From assembly GCA_047967505.1 (NCBI GenBank), contig CM106539.1: a stretch of 64,000 bases of DNA; one strand, written 5' to 3'. The stretch comes from Dipteris shenzhenensis. Taxonomy: Eukaryota; Polypodiophyta; Polypodiopsida; Gleicheniales. Below are positions 46,508 through 57,513 of the stretch, piece after piece; the stretch's first letter is position 1, and every line of letters starts with the position of its first letter. Both the position numbers and the translations under genes were made by a program. Below the pieces are notes generated by a model. The model did not search any database, had not been told where the DNA came from, and was given only the letters and a program-made list of their open reading frames with translations.

Positions 46508-47085
46508 GAAGGAAACTCATTTTGGGGCCCCCTAAGAAATTCACTATTTACCTATTTTTTGTTGCACTCAAAATATGAGAAATGCCATAAAATATAGATA
46601 CTTAATGCAAAAATGTCAGTCTAGTACAGATCTAGTACTTAGGCTTCACATTAAATGCATATATAAGATCCTTGATTTTCTATGCAGAATTTGATGATTC
46701 TGACATTGCCATTGCATTTGGAGCAAGTCAAAACCCCCAAATCGACCTTGTGCCAACTGGCCAAATCGTGTTTTAGTGCAAATCTCCCATAATTTTCGAG
46801 CATTTTTGCCCTTTTTTGAGTCTCCAAGTATCGGTTTTCGGTGTCTCTAAGGTCGATTTGGGGGTTTTGGCATGCCCCAAACATGCTGGTGATGTCAAAA
46901 TCATCAAATTCTACACAAAAAATCATCTTTTGAAGATGACGTATGCCAGACATAATAAAAGAAAAAGATTTTGAATACGACTTATTTTATATTTTTACAT
47001 GGTTTTTGGTATTTTTCCAATGTTACGTTGGCCCTCTTCTAATTGGTCGAGAGCCTACCCTAAAAGGCCCCAAAATGAGCTCCCT
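46508..47085. mobile_element. Foldback/MITE-like element with nested hairpin
   Basis: Outer arms ACTCATTTTGGGGCC (~46511) and GGCCCCAAAATGAGCT (~47068) are inverted. An inner hairpin pairs 46674-46749 with 46849-46924 over ~76 bases at about 80 percent, sharing AAGGTCGATTTGGGGGTTTT. The element lies within the first-intron region of TNP2 copy C. An open frame at 46953-46651 (minus) is read from the hairpin arms. Confidence 0.7.
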
Positions 47086-47229
47086 TTTTTCCTAATTAGT
47101 AAAAACAATTAGGAACGAGATACTAAGAACGAGAAACTTTAAAACAACTAGGATCCAAACATGATTTGCACTAACCTCCTCAAGGCTAAGACACTTGTGT
47201 CTGACTAGCCATACTTTATCAAAAGGCAA

Positions 47230-47437
47230 ACTTGTAGTTTTGTCATCCTCGCACCATCATACAAGCGTATTGATGCCAAATCTCGCATTACGGTATCATG
47301 CTTAGACATCTTGGCCCCATCTCCCATTGTGCCCCCAAAAATAGAATCCATCATGTCAACCATACCCTCGTCCTCCTCTAGTGGATCATTTGGCTAAAAG
47401 TGTGGTGGTGGTGCATGTGCTCCCTCACTACTCTCCT
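47230..47437 (-). pseudogene. TNP2 copy C upstream exon remnant
   Basis: The minus strand reads LYDGARMTKLQVCLLIKYG near 47270-47220, matching the position of LFEGCIFSVLCASLELLNLQ in copy B. Upstream is the acidic HAPPPHF segment seen also at 33.8 kb. Too short for an exact exon. Confidence 0.45.
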
Positions 47438-47906
47438 AGGGAGCCAACTTCCTTTAGTAAGAAAACCTATCAAAATCTTGAGTATGACATGAATTTAACA
47501 ATATGCCATGATTAGAAATTATTCAAATTAACATGGTTGTCTTCTACACTAAAAGAGCTTCAAATATGTCTTTACACCTTGAAATTTGGGCAACACGTGA
47601 AATGAGATGGGTTTTCATATTTTAGTGTATTTTTTGTTTAACCCCCCCTCATCCAAAAGACCCCCCCCCTTGGGCCTCACATATTATGAAAAATATATAC
47701 AAATCTTAAACTCTTGCATATTTTTCAAGGTATATACCTTATATTTTGTGGGAGGAGGGACATGAAATTTTCATATGTTTCCCCTTGCATATTTGAATTT
47801 TTTAAAGGAAATCCATGCATATTATATGTGGACCTTGTCCCCCAATACCTTCGATTTTGGACGAGGGTAGTAACATATTACATATTGAGTTGGTGCCCTA
47901 GGGTTC
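47438..47906. mobile_element. ~470-bp insertion with target duplication CTCTCCT
   Basis: CTCTCCT occurs at 47431-47437 and 47907-47913. The paralogous fragment at 33.8 kb has it once (33863-33869), giving the pre-insertion state. Ends are weakly inverted (AGGGAGCCAACTTCC and, reversed, AGGGCACCAACTC). A 7-8 bp duplication fits a hAT-like non-autonomous element. Confidence 0.7.
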
Positions 47907-48104
47907 CTCTCCTCATCCTATATAACGACGTAAGGTTAGTGCATGCAATATAAGTATTCATAAATTGTTCAAATATCATTGATTTACCTATGAATATGAC
48001 CAATATCCTCTTCTGGTGGCACTTCTCCACACATGTGCAAATGGTATATGACAATATGGCACTGATGATAAACCTCTCGCCTGCAATGCATGTAAGGATA
48101 AATC

Positions 48105-48312
48105 CCCCAAAGCCCCCCTCTAAAACCCTAAACCCTAAACCCCCTTAAACCCCCAATACCCCCTAAACCACCTTAAACCCCTCCTAAATCCCCTCAAACC
48201 CACTTAACTCCCCCAAAATCCCTTAAACCTGTCCAAATCCCCCAAGCCCTCCCAACCCCCTCCTCAAACGCTCCCAAACCCCCTAAACCCTAAACCCCCA
48301 AAACACCCAAAC
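48105..48312 (-). repeat. Degenerate CCCTAAA telomere-like repeats
   Basis: About 200 bp of CCCTAAA, CCCCTTAAA and CCCCCAAA variants with only a few exact telomere units (AACCCTAAACCCTAAACCCC near 48125). It sits between the TNP2 5' region and CACTA-like subterminal motifs. Confidence 0.75.
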
Positions 48313-48317
48313 CCTTA

Positions 48318-48412
48318 TTTTATCAGTATGAGCATTGGTATATACTGACGCACATACCGATGCTCATGCCAATGCCTTTGCTATATATACTGATGCTGAT
48401 ACCATTGGTCAT
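48318..48412. repeat. CACTA subterminal-like motifs
   Basis: TATCAGTATGAGCATTGG, GTATATACTGACGCACATACC and ATACTGATGCTGATACC resemble the subterminal motifs near 36.8 kb. It may be the 5' subterminal region of the minus-strand CACTA copy C; no CACTACAAG end was found. Confidence 0.5.
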
Positions 48413-48544
48413 ATGTACCCCTTTCCGCGATGCAATTTGTGTTTTCTTTTTCTTGCATCCTCCCTCCTTGCTAAGACAATGGTGAAAGGAAGATAACATA
48501 GAAGATTATAACGTTAATAAAGTTATACATATTTTCGTACTCTT

Positions 48545-48715
48545 TTGCTCTTTTCCTTTTCTTTCTCTTTTCCTCCCTTTTCCTCTTCCTCTTACTCTCT
48601 TTCTCTTTTCCTCTCATTACCTCATTCTCTCTTTCCTCTCTTTCTTTCTCTTTTCCTATGTTTTCTTGTCTTTCCCTATCTTTTTCTCTCTTTCTTTCTC
48701 TTTTCCTCTCTTTTT
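48545..48715 (+). repeat. Short pyrimidine (TTCCTCTC) tract
   Basis: Degenerate CTTTCTCTTTTCCTC units over ~170 bp, similar to 34.1-35.1 kb. No gene. Confidence 0.7.
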
Positions 48716-48789
48716 ACATTATATGCGAGGAGTGATTCATTTTTTACATTTTTGGTTTGTAATGTCTTTTATATGCACCTACTTGCTTA

Positions 48790-49250
48790 TTGTTTTCCAC
48801 CAAATTAATGGATCTTCCACCTTGGCAGTCTTCCCTGAACCCAAACCCTCTCCCTCATGTTGCCATCATTTGGCATTTGGATACCCTACTATCCCATATC
48901 ATAGAGAAAATTAAACACGACGAACAATGGGTGAAGTTTAATGTGGAAGTGCGCACGCATGGGTGGGATTGAGATAGACTTAAGGGGAGGAGCGTTTCTT
49001 GTAGGTTACAAGATCCAACATGAGGACCCTCTGCAAGCTTTGGAGGAATTGGTTTGAGCCCAAAATTGATAAATTGGATACCGAGAAAGAGATAATGGAT
49101 TGTGTTGAGATCTTCTTGGACCATGGGTACATCATCCAAGAAGAGTACTAGTATATAGTACAAGATGTGCAGATGACGTCTCGAGTGACCCTTCTAGCCA
49201 CCAGGAGGAGGAGAGCGACTATACGAGTGATACTAAAACAAAGAAGTAGT
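48790..49250 (+). pseudogene. Unidentified gene fragment with acidic tail
   Basis: Exon-like stretches read IIEKIKHDEQWVKFNVEVRT (~48898-48957), then after TTGTAG an exon MRTLCKLWRNWFEPKIDKL ... FLDHGYIIQEEY (49020-49150, stop TAG), and a third segment DDVSSDPSSHQEEESDYTSD ending KTKK (~49160-49248). The acidic Ser-rich end resembles the CACTA accessory genes (tails DSDSDSDE and EEQEEQ), and CACTA-like motifs lie just upstream, so a third diverged accessory gene is possible. I recognise no domain. Frames do not join cleanly. Confidence 0.35.
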
Positions 49251-49730
49251 AAAACTTTTTCTTTAACTAATACATGACAATGTCTCTTTTGGAGACCAAT
49301 TTTGTTTACAAATCTAGATATATGATAATGTCTTTTATGGAGACCAATTTCCTTCATCAGTACGAATTCTGTCAAATGCAAATAGTTTCTAGTTTTATCT
49401 TTATTTTGTATTGTTGAGCCAAATGGCATGTATAATATGAGATAGTTGTAGGCAATATATTTTGTAATACATGATGAGAGAGTTGTAGCAAATTTTGTAG
49501 CTCAGAACTTGAGTTTTGAGTAATAAATTGAGCTTGAGTTTTAAGTTGTAAATTGTCTTTTCATTTGTCCATCCTTAGATATGAATCTGGTGGTCTCTTT
49601 TTAAAATGTGGAAGAGCATGTTGCACGTCCAAAGGACAGACTCCCAATGATTATGGGACTCCTTACAGGTATGAGTTTGAGCGAGGTTGAAATGACCATG
49701 TCCATTAATACAACATGAACGTCTATCTAG

Positions 49731-49922
49731 ATGAATCCAGGAACATTTCCAAACAATCTCACAACAATTAAAGGTTATAAACCATAAACTCCATCATGCA
49801 TAGCAGATAGATGAATCTAGGAACATTTCCAAACAATAGCGGATAGATGAATCCAGGAACATTTCCAAACAATCTCACAACAGTTAAAGGTTATAAACCA
49901 TAAACTCCATCATGCATAGCGG
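49731..49922. repeat. Tandem duplication with partial middle copy
   Basis: ATGAATCCAGGAACATTTCC occurs three times (~49732, 49811, 49850); the outer two are followed by the same ~70-bp sequence ending CTCCATCATGCATAGC. No gene. Confidence 0.8.
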
Positions 49923-49929
49923 GGACCAA

Positions 49930-51300
49930 CTACTATGGCATCCCACCGCCGTCATCGACCCCCAAAGTTGGGTGTGAAGACCACACAATAAACATGCGCT
50001 CACACATACAAATCCACAAACCACACATATCTAAGCACCCAATTATAGAATGGGCTTCGTAGTGAGTTTCTATTAGAAGACCGTAGGTAAAGAGCAGACT
50101 CGAAAAGTAGTCCACATTCTCCTCATTCAAGCCAAAATTGCTTGTAAAGGCTCTACGGTTTCATTTTCATCTCTCCCAAACGAGAAGTCTAAGCAAAAAA
50201 TGCTTAGAGCTGAGCCCACTTAGTAATCTTCAAGACCCACCTTGTCGCTTCTTCAGCTTGATAGCATGTGGAGACGAACGCAAAAAGAGAGCCATCTATC
50301 CATGCAAGAACAAAAACGAACCATCTATATATGCATGACTGCTTGCTGGAGGGACACACTCTCCACGCTTATTCTTGAAGGAGTGGAATTGTAGTAGGGG
50401 TGAAGAGAGGAGCAATGTCTTTGGCTTCCTCATCAACCTCGTCATAATCCTCCGCTAGCTCGGCGGCCTCCAACGTATTTTGAATGAGATCATGAAACTA
50501 TTGCAAAATGCTATAATGCCTATGAAGCATGCATCTTGGACTGTGTAGGACATCTAAAAATATTTTAAAACTTTGAATAATTATTCTATATATATATGGA
50601 ATCAATTGTTCATTTGAAAGTTTAGCTTCTCATAAACCAAAGGAGACAACCAATTGAGAACTTTTTCTAAGGTTTAGGGGGTGTCCAATACTGTGTTGCA
50701 ATTGTATGCATGCATATGAGGGTATGCTCAATAACTTTTTCTACAAATATTTTGAAAAAATGCGCTCAATATTTATGGACATATTGCTTGGTAGTCTTGA
50801 GCAATGCTCTTTAAATAAATCCAACATTATTTATCATTTCGCATTGGTCCTTTTTGAGTCACTACCTCACAACTTGGGCATAAGCATGCCAAAGATGGTT
50901 TCTATTTTCTTAATCCACAACATCAAACCTGCTACAGAGTCATTTTACCTTTTGCTTTTTTCAGCCATTTTGGACCTTTTTGTACTTATTTAGGGGGCAT
51001 GATTTGTTGGTGTGTACAACCAGAGGCAATAAAACATGTTTTTTGTCATTTGACATCTCTCACTTTTGCATTTAAAATTTTAGTTCTCCTATGTTGGTAA
51101 GTACCAAATAAAGTATACAGTGCACACCTGTGTCTTGTTGGACCTATTAAGAACATTCTCCCTCTCGTGGCATTCTGTGACCTATGACTTTCAAAATTTT
51201 TGCTTCTTTTAGAAAATCATTTTCCTCACGAATTTTATCCTTTCAGGGATTCTTCCCATTGTGCATCTATCCCTTTCACATTCATTCACCCCCACTCTCT
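49930..51300. other. Gap, possible short acidic exon on minus strand
   Basis: No gene recognised. On the minus strand 50490-50400 reads LIQNTLEAAELAEDYDEVDE, which looks coding (acidic, helical) but has no visible partner exons. The rest is AT-rich with no structure noted. Confidence 0.3.
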
Positions 51301-51313
51301 TTGTACTCCTCAG

Positions 51314-51835
51314 GCTCTCTTGGAACATCTACAAGTTTCCTGATACAAGAGGAACTGTGAAGGTCTGGCAGGTTCAAGCAGTAGTAGAGCAACTACAAGG
51401 ACATGATGTATCTTTGTCAAGCTTGTTAACCAACCTGAAGAAATGCATGGGTGGCAAATCCCAATTGTCATCTCAGTCCACTGGGGTTGCAGTGCACCTG
51501 ATGGCATCTACCCTCAAAGGGATTTTTGAGCAATACGATAAGCAGATGTCTCAGAAAGTGACTTTTCTACAAGAGAAAGCCACCGATGCAGCAAAGGCAA
51601 CACAACTTGAGAAAAGTCTTAGGGAAGGTGTAGAAGCCAAGGTAGAGGAGGCACAAGCAAGGGACTTGTAGGCACAAGAGCAAGATGAGGCCGCTAAAAA
51701 AATGGTCGACATGGAAAGTAATAGAAGAGAAGAAGCAGAGAAGCACATGAAGGAGCTCCAAGATAGGCTCAAAAAAGTGAGAAATGATGGGGACATGGCA
51801 GACAAGGAGCTAGAAAGGATGTGAAAGGATCTTGA
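51314..51835 (+). pseudogene. Coiled-coil protein fragment
   Basis: An exon-like open stretch follows CTCCTCAG at ~51313 and reads YKFPDTRGTVKVWQVQAVVE, then Ser-rich sequence, then a long Glu/Lys/Ala heptad region (EKATDAAKATQLEKSLREG). A TAG at 51669-51671 interrupts it. The same frame continues with DEAAKKMVDMESNRREEAEK and MKELQDRLKKVRNDGDMADK, stopping near 51824. It is strongly coiled-coil. It could be a transposon gag-like or host structural protein; I do not recognise it. It ends a few bases before an LTR, which may have truncated it. Confidence 0.45.
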
Positions 51836-51841
51836 AGATCG

Positions 51842-52176
51842 TGTTAGAATATAAAGCCAAGTTGAGTCAATTTGGTGTGTTCTAGTGTGAGTTCTAGTCT
51901 AGTGTTTCCTATGGATGCCACGTGTCATATTGGGAGTTATCCCATATGCATAGGTGTTCATCTGTGCGTGTGTGCTCTTATATGAGAGCTGTACTTGTCT
52001 AGTGTCAAATCAATCAAGTATCAAGGTACAAGCTCTTTAGTCTACATGTGAGTACTATCATTTTTGTTCATTGCTCTATTCATTTCATTTCCATTTCATT
52101 ATGTCTCCTTTTGAGTATCACTTCCTCTCTCCCTAGCCTACCCTCTCTCTCTCCCTCTCTCCACCATGTTCCTTCA
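51842..52176 (+). repeat. LTR (335 bp) of a retrotransposon
   Basis: Starts TGTTAGAATATAAAG and ends ...TTCCTTCA, with a TATA-like CTTATATGAGAGC inside. It is followed two bases later by a primer-binding site. No polypurine tract lies before it, so it is a 5' LTR of a mostly deleted element. Confidence 0.65.
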
Positions 52177-52178
52177 TG

Positions 52179-52190
52179 TGGTATCAAAGC
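52179..52190 (+). other. Primer-binding site for initiator tRNA-Met
   Basis: TGGTATCAAAGC differs by one base from TGGTATCAGAGC, the usual plant retroelement site complementary to the 3' end of initiator tRNA-Met. Confidence 0.65.
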
Positions 52191-52452
52191 GTCCCTCTTG
52201 CCTTCATCTCTTTACTTCTTTATAGCCTTCTCTTTCCCTTTTCTAGCTTCACCTAGAGGATGAGGGCCCAGAAAGGAAGCAGCCCTCTCCCTCCATGGTA
52301 GAGCTCCCTTTTCTCAGTTTGCCATTTTGCTCGCCATTCTGAGACATGTGACTAGTGGGTGGTAGCAAGCTAAGGGTGTCCACTTCCGGACCACTTTCGG
52401 GTGAGTGTGACACCCGCTCGAGTGAAAATACAAAGGTTTTGCTTCGGTCTCC

Positions 52453-53135
52453 TATACCTCGATCGAGGTATAAGCTCCAATGAAAATCACACACGAGCAC
52501 AACCGAGCCTAGCCAATACCTCGATCGAGGTACGTAGCTTTTTCACCGGACCGAGCCTGTACCTCGATCGAGGCTTGCTGGCAAGCCAGCTATACATGCC
52601 ACATCTACCTCGTTCGAGGTATTGTGGCAATCCAGCTCAACCTCCAGGTGGCAATCCAGCACATACCTCGATCGAGGTATGTGCCATCCGACAGGGTAGC
52701 CAACAGGGCGGATGACATACCTCGATCGAGGTATGCTGGACACATGACTTGGCATCCCGCTTCTGCCAACACACCACGATCGAGGTATCGTGGCATGTCA
52801 AAACCTCCATCAACGTGGATGTACCGAGATGTATGGGCATGTCACAATACCTCGATCGAGGTATCGTGGCATGGCAATACCTCGATCGAGGTAGATGTAA
52901 AGAGATGTATGGGCATGTCAAGAATACCTCGATCGAGGTATTGTGGCATGCCAACGAGATGTATGGTTATGTCAAGAATACCTCGATCGAGGTATCGTGG
53001 CATGCCAATACCTCGATCGAGGTATATGTGCCGGGATGTATGCGCATGGAAAGAATACCTCGATCGAGGTAGGTAAACCCTAATTTTTATTATAAAAGGA
53101 GAGCGACCCCCCTCATTCCGCATACCTCGATCGAG
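52453..53135. promoter_or_regulatory. Cluster of 14 palindromes, core TACCTCGATCGAGGTA
   Basis: Copies at 52453-52472, 52517-52532, 52561-52573 (half changed), 52606-52621 (one mismatch), 52659-52684, 52716-52735, 52772-52787 (two mismatches), 52847-52864, 52878-52893, 52923-52942, 52978-52995, 53008-53025, 53056-53071 and 53123-53135 (right arm changed). Ten have a perfect 16-bp core; the copy at 52659 extends to a 26-bp perfect palindrome. Spacing varies (30-90 bp), so this is not a simple tandem repeat. It ends around a TATA box and inferred start site. Multiple dyad sites upstream of a promoter suggest a dimeric DNA-binding protein, perhaps encoded by the element. Confidence 0.9.
53091..53098 (+). 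promoter_or_regulatory. TATA box of the RING/coiled-coil gene
   Basis: TATAAAAG sits 20 bases after the thirteenth palindrome and 115 bases before the proposed ATG at 53206. The fourteenth, half-changed palindrome (53123-53135) lies ~30 bases downstream, where transcription would start. Confidence 0.6.
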
Positions 53136-53205
53136 CTCTGCCTCATTCACCGATTTCGGATTTGCCGGACTTCGACGGAAAAGCGCGAGCGACGGAGAGC
53201 GACGA

Positions 53206-56200
53206 ATGGACATCGACGGAGATGGACGGAGCAGGAGCGGGAGAGTCCAGGTTGGCATTTTCTTTTATGTAGGATTTATGTAGAATTTGATTTAATTTTA
53301 GTTTAAAAGAAAAATTATAAAATGCATTTTAATGTTTTTTAGAAATTTATGAATTACGAGATTTTTTATTTAAAATGTGAAAATTATTTTTTTTTTTTAA
53401 TAGAGCTTTTTTTAGTAAATAAAAAAACGTTGATATTATTAATTATAAAATATTTATAAATTTGAAATGTATTTGTAAAATTTTTTTTTAATTTTTAAAT
53501 TACGAAATTTATAATTTAAAATGTGAAAATTTCAATTTTAAAAAATATAATTTAAAATTTTAGTTTATAAGAAAAATTATAAAATGCATTTAAATGTTTT
53601 TCTTAAATTTATGAATTACGAGATTTTTTATTTAAAATGTGAAAATTAATTTTTTTTTTAAATAGAGCTTTTTTTAGTAAATAAAAAAAGTTCATATTAA
53701 TAATTATAAAATATTTATAAATTTGAAATGCATCTGTAAATTTTATTTTTTAATTTTTAAATTACGACATTTATAATTTAAAATGTGAAATTTTTAAATT
53801 TAAAAAACGTTTAATGAGGCATTTTTTATTAAAAATGTGAAAATGTTAAATATTTCTGTTTTTTTTATGTAGCATTTTCTTTTTGGTAGAATTTAAAAGA
53901 GAAATAATAAAAAATTTTAGGTTAAAAGAGAAATAATAAAAATTTTCTAAATTTGAAATGCAATATAATGTTTTTTTGAAATTTATGAATTACGACATTT
54001 TTTATTTAAAATGTGAAAATGAAATTGTATTTTCAAAATAGAGCTTTTTTAGTAAATTAAAAAACGTTCATATTAATAATTATAAAATATTTATAAATTT
54101 GAAATACATTTGTAAATTTTTTAAAAATTTTTGAATTAGGAGTTCTATATTTCTGTTTTTTTAATGTAGCATTTTCTTTTTGGTAGAATTCAATTAAATT
54201 TTAGTTTATAAGGAAAATTATAAAAAATTTCAAAATTTATAATGCATTTTAATGTTTTATTGAAATTTGTAAATTACGATATTTTTTATTTAAAATGTGA
54301 AAATGAGATTTTTTTTTGTTAAATAGAGCTATTTTTATTAAATAAAAAAACGTTCATAGGAATAATTTTTAAGTATTTATAAATTTGAAATGCATTTGTA
54401 ATTTTTTTTTAAATTTTTGAATTACGACATTTAAAATTTAAAATGTGAAAATTTTAAATTTAAAAAACGTTTAATGAGGCACAAGACTCGCTCGACTTAT
54501 CGACTTATCGAATTAATACACAAACATAAACCTACTAGTCAACTATTGGAGTTGGACATTAAAGATTGACTAGTGACATGGTTGGTGACCAAAGCTTGAA
54601 GTTGACTAGACACTTTGGGACAAGCAAATTCTTTAGAAGGAAACTAGGTTTAAGCTTGGGTAATCATCCCTAATATATTGGGAAATTACTAATGATAAAT
54701 CATCCTTTAACTATTTGGCAATTAGTAAGGATCGATTCTACTAGGAAATATGTTGAAGGCATATATCTCCTATTAGTCAATAGATTGATTAGACTAAGCA
54801 TGCATGATAAGGCTATAGCTTGGAAATGCCTAGATAGTGGCTTAGTCCAAATCTTCAATATCCCTTAAGAAGACATGAAATAGTGGCTTAGACCTTAAGA
54901 AGACATGGAGTTGCAAATGTCTAATTCTTCTAAGTTATGCATAGACTCTAGCATAACTGAAAAAAGAATATTACAAGATTGAGAATATTTGGATGGGTCT
55001 TCAAGAACTCGAATATTACGGTCTGTGCCTATAAACTGTTTGAGATTCTTATGCTATCACTATGGCATGCTTTAGATCTAGCACTTTGATCATGTTTGTT
55101 GTCTAGTTCCATAATTCATCTACTTCTCTTATATGTATAAGAAGAAAGAAATACGCCATAGAGAAACTGAAAGTTTAACTAGAATACCTAACATTCATTG
55201 TAGTGGACAATGTGGTCCTTACACCACATGTGGAAAAGTTTCATATTGGATAAAAAGTGAAAAAAGGGAAACATATAAGGAGAAAATATTTGAGACATCT
55301 AAGTTTTAAAATGCAACGACTAGAGTGAAAAAATTCTAATCAAAATTAAGAATTATTAATAATATTGATTAATATTGAGCCACACATTTGGCCCATCTAC
55401 CGGTCGGTAGGTGCATAGGATCTAACTCATCAAGGAGTACGTACAAATAGTTTTCATTACGTAAATAGATTATAAGTCATATTGAATAGAATATTATTTT
55501 CATTACCCAAATAGAATATTAATTTCCATGTGTTTTTTTTGTGCATGCGCCAGCCAGCGCACAGGTTCTAGCACCACTATTCGTATGCAGATAGAGATGC
55601 TGAGAGCTGAGATGAGGGCACTGCAGGATGCTAGGGCACCTCCTCACTTGGTTGCGAGCCTGGATTTAGTTATTGAGGCTCTGAGTCGATTGGAGACAGT
55701 TGAGGACGTTGTGGATAGCTTTCAGGCACAGGCCGAGGTGGAGATCACTGGTGGTGGCTTGGATTGGAGAGCGATTCGACAGTTGTTTGAGCGGGAGTCA
55801 CATCACAGGGAGGCCTTGGACGACATGTTTTGGGATGGTCACACCGAGGGCCAGCGACCATGATCAGGGCTCCCCTTGCATATTTTACAGTGTAGGCACC
55901 CCATCATAGCAGCACACATTTATCCGAGATATCTTGCTGCGAATGGTGGTCGGTTGCCTCACAACCGCCAGATAGCGAGGTCGTTTGCCATGCAGCTTTA
56001 TGCTGAGTTTGTCCTTGGTCATCGGGTGGACTACCTCAGTACCCGTCCAGGATCAGGAGCGGGACGTGGTAGGATGGGGCGCCAGGAGCGTCAGATTGTA
56101 GGTGTTCGTCGGCGTCGACGCAAGGGACCAGAGTTGCACACCATCCCTGCACCGGCATTGCGAGCGGTGGGAGGACAGATTAGGGGGGATGTTCATTCAG

Positions 56201-57513
56201 TGGCATCATCCTTACAGCACATGGTCTCGGCCCTATCGAGATCTATTGCGATTCCACCTCCCCCACCTCGATCATCGATGGAGCGTCCCACATCTACACC
56301 ACCTCCCACATCTACGGTGCCTCAGCACGAGTTGGAGGCTCGAGACAGACGGATTGCAGAGTTGGAGGCTGTGTTGGCCGAGTCTAGGGATGAGGTTAGT
56401 TATTTTGATTATGTTAGTTTATTTTTTTGTAACGTGTTTTGAACTGAAGTTTTTTGGTTAATTCTCACCATGTACGCGACATGTTTGCATTGCAGGCAGA
56501 TCAGATGCGTCAGGAGATGGAGTCTCGAGAGCGTACGACTCTTGCAGACAGATTTGGAGGAGCAGAGGATTCGGACACGCATAGCATACCATCGCGCAGA
56601 GCACTATATCTTGCAGTTGAGGCATATTAGTCGTGATCCGTCGCGCCATAGGATCGACCCCAGTGTGGCCCTATACCCTGCTCCTCCTGTAGATGTGCCG
56701 ACTAGGACACCGATAGACGCAGCAGTCGTAGCGAGGCTTCCTACTGCCACTTGTGTCCTCTGCCACGAGGACTTTGACACCGTAGGGTGGTTTGGACTAG
56801 GGTGCGGCCACATCGCCGCACATCTCCACTGCATGACCCGCCACATGGTGGCACGTTCAGTGTGCCCTGTATGCTTTGCCGACATTGATGTGGCGACATA
56901 CAGAGGTCTGGGCATGGATGATCTATATCCTGGTCATCGTCAGGCTGTTGATCCATTCGCCCGTGTAGTCCTGACAGAGCACTACAGGGAGGAGGCACAG
57001 AGAGCATTGCTGATGTAGGAGGGTGCGGATACATCGATGGTTGCATCATGCGTTCCACGACGCTTTTCGTACGGTGACTTCATGCCAGGTGACGAGGCAC
57101 GAGCAGAGGAGGCACGTCGGATTGAGCGAGAGGCAGAGCTGCAGACATCATTGCAGCAGTGGGTGGAGCAGCAGCTAGGGCAGGGCCGAGACCAGCGTAT
57201 TTCACATGTAGAGACGATTACTCGTGCTGGATTTGAGGCACGAGTATTCGCAGATGCACGGCTATGGGAGCTGAGACGCGCGTACATAGAGGAGGCGAGG
57301 GATGCAGAGATGGCAGCAGTGGCGCGTGCAGCATGCCCTCCTCTTCATCAGGATGAGGCTGGCCCATCTCATGCAGGTGATGAGGCTGGCCCATCTGAGC
57401 CGGCATTGCCTGAGGGCACACAGCGGACGGTTGGGCAGCGAGTCATACAGGAGCCACGTCAGCGTTCCACTAGAGGATCATATGTAGAGTTATCAGATTC
57501 AGATTCAGATTGA
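53206..57513 (+). pseudogene. RING-finger coiled-coil protein gene, split by in-frame stops
   Basis: Proposed exons are 53206-53250 (MDIDGDGRSRSGRVQ), 55558-56394 and 56500-57513, joined in phase 0 at GT-AG sites. Stops TGA 55861-55863 and TAG 57016-57018 interrupt an otherwise continuous frame. The acceptor at 56499 keeps this frame; the acceptor at 56495 gives another frame that soon stops. Regions: a short helical start, a basic segment (GVRRRRRKGP), Pro-rich linker, heptads (LEARDRRIAELEAVLAES), then RING: CVLC ... GCGH ... HLHC ... CPVC (about 56751-56870), fitting C3H2C3. The C-terminal part is Arg/Glu/Ala helical and ends ELSDSDSD, like the CACTA accessory tail. RING proteins usually act as ubiquitin ligases. 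Context of palindromes and a nearby transposase suggests a transposon gene. The first exon link is inference. Confidence 0.6.
53270..54480 (+). repeat. AT-rich tandem repeats inside the RING-gene intron
   Basis: Four degenerate ~290-350-bp units share GAGCTTTTTTTAGTAAATAA, AACGTTCATATTAATAATTA, AAATTTGAAATGCATTTGTA and TTTATTTAAAATGTGAAAAT. Two copies of TAGCATTTTCTTTTTGGTAG (~53875 and ~54168) mark unit starts. The rest of the intron to 55557 is AT-rich unique DNA. Confidence 0.8.

Noticed and set aside
48105-48312. Functional interstitial telomere
   Set aside because: Most units are degenerate (CCCCTTAAA, CCCCCAAA), so I call it telomere-like repeat only.
52453-53135. CRISPR-like or simple tandem repeat reading of the palindrome cluster
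   Set aside because: Intervals between palindromes vary in length and partly resemble each other, and no cas genes occur. Irregular spacing argues against a plain satellite.
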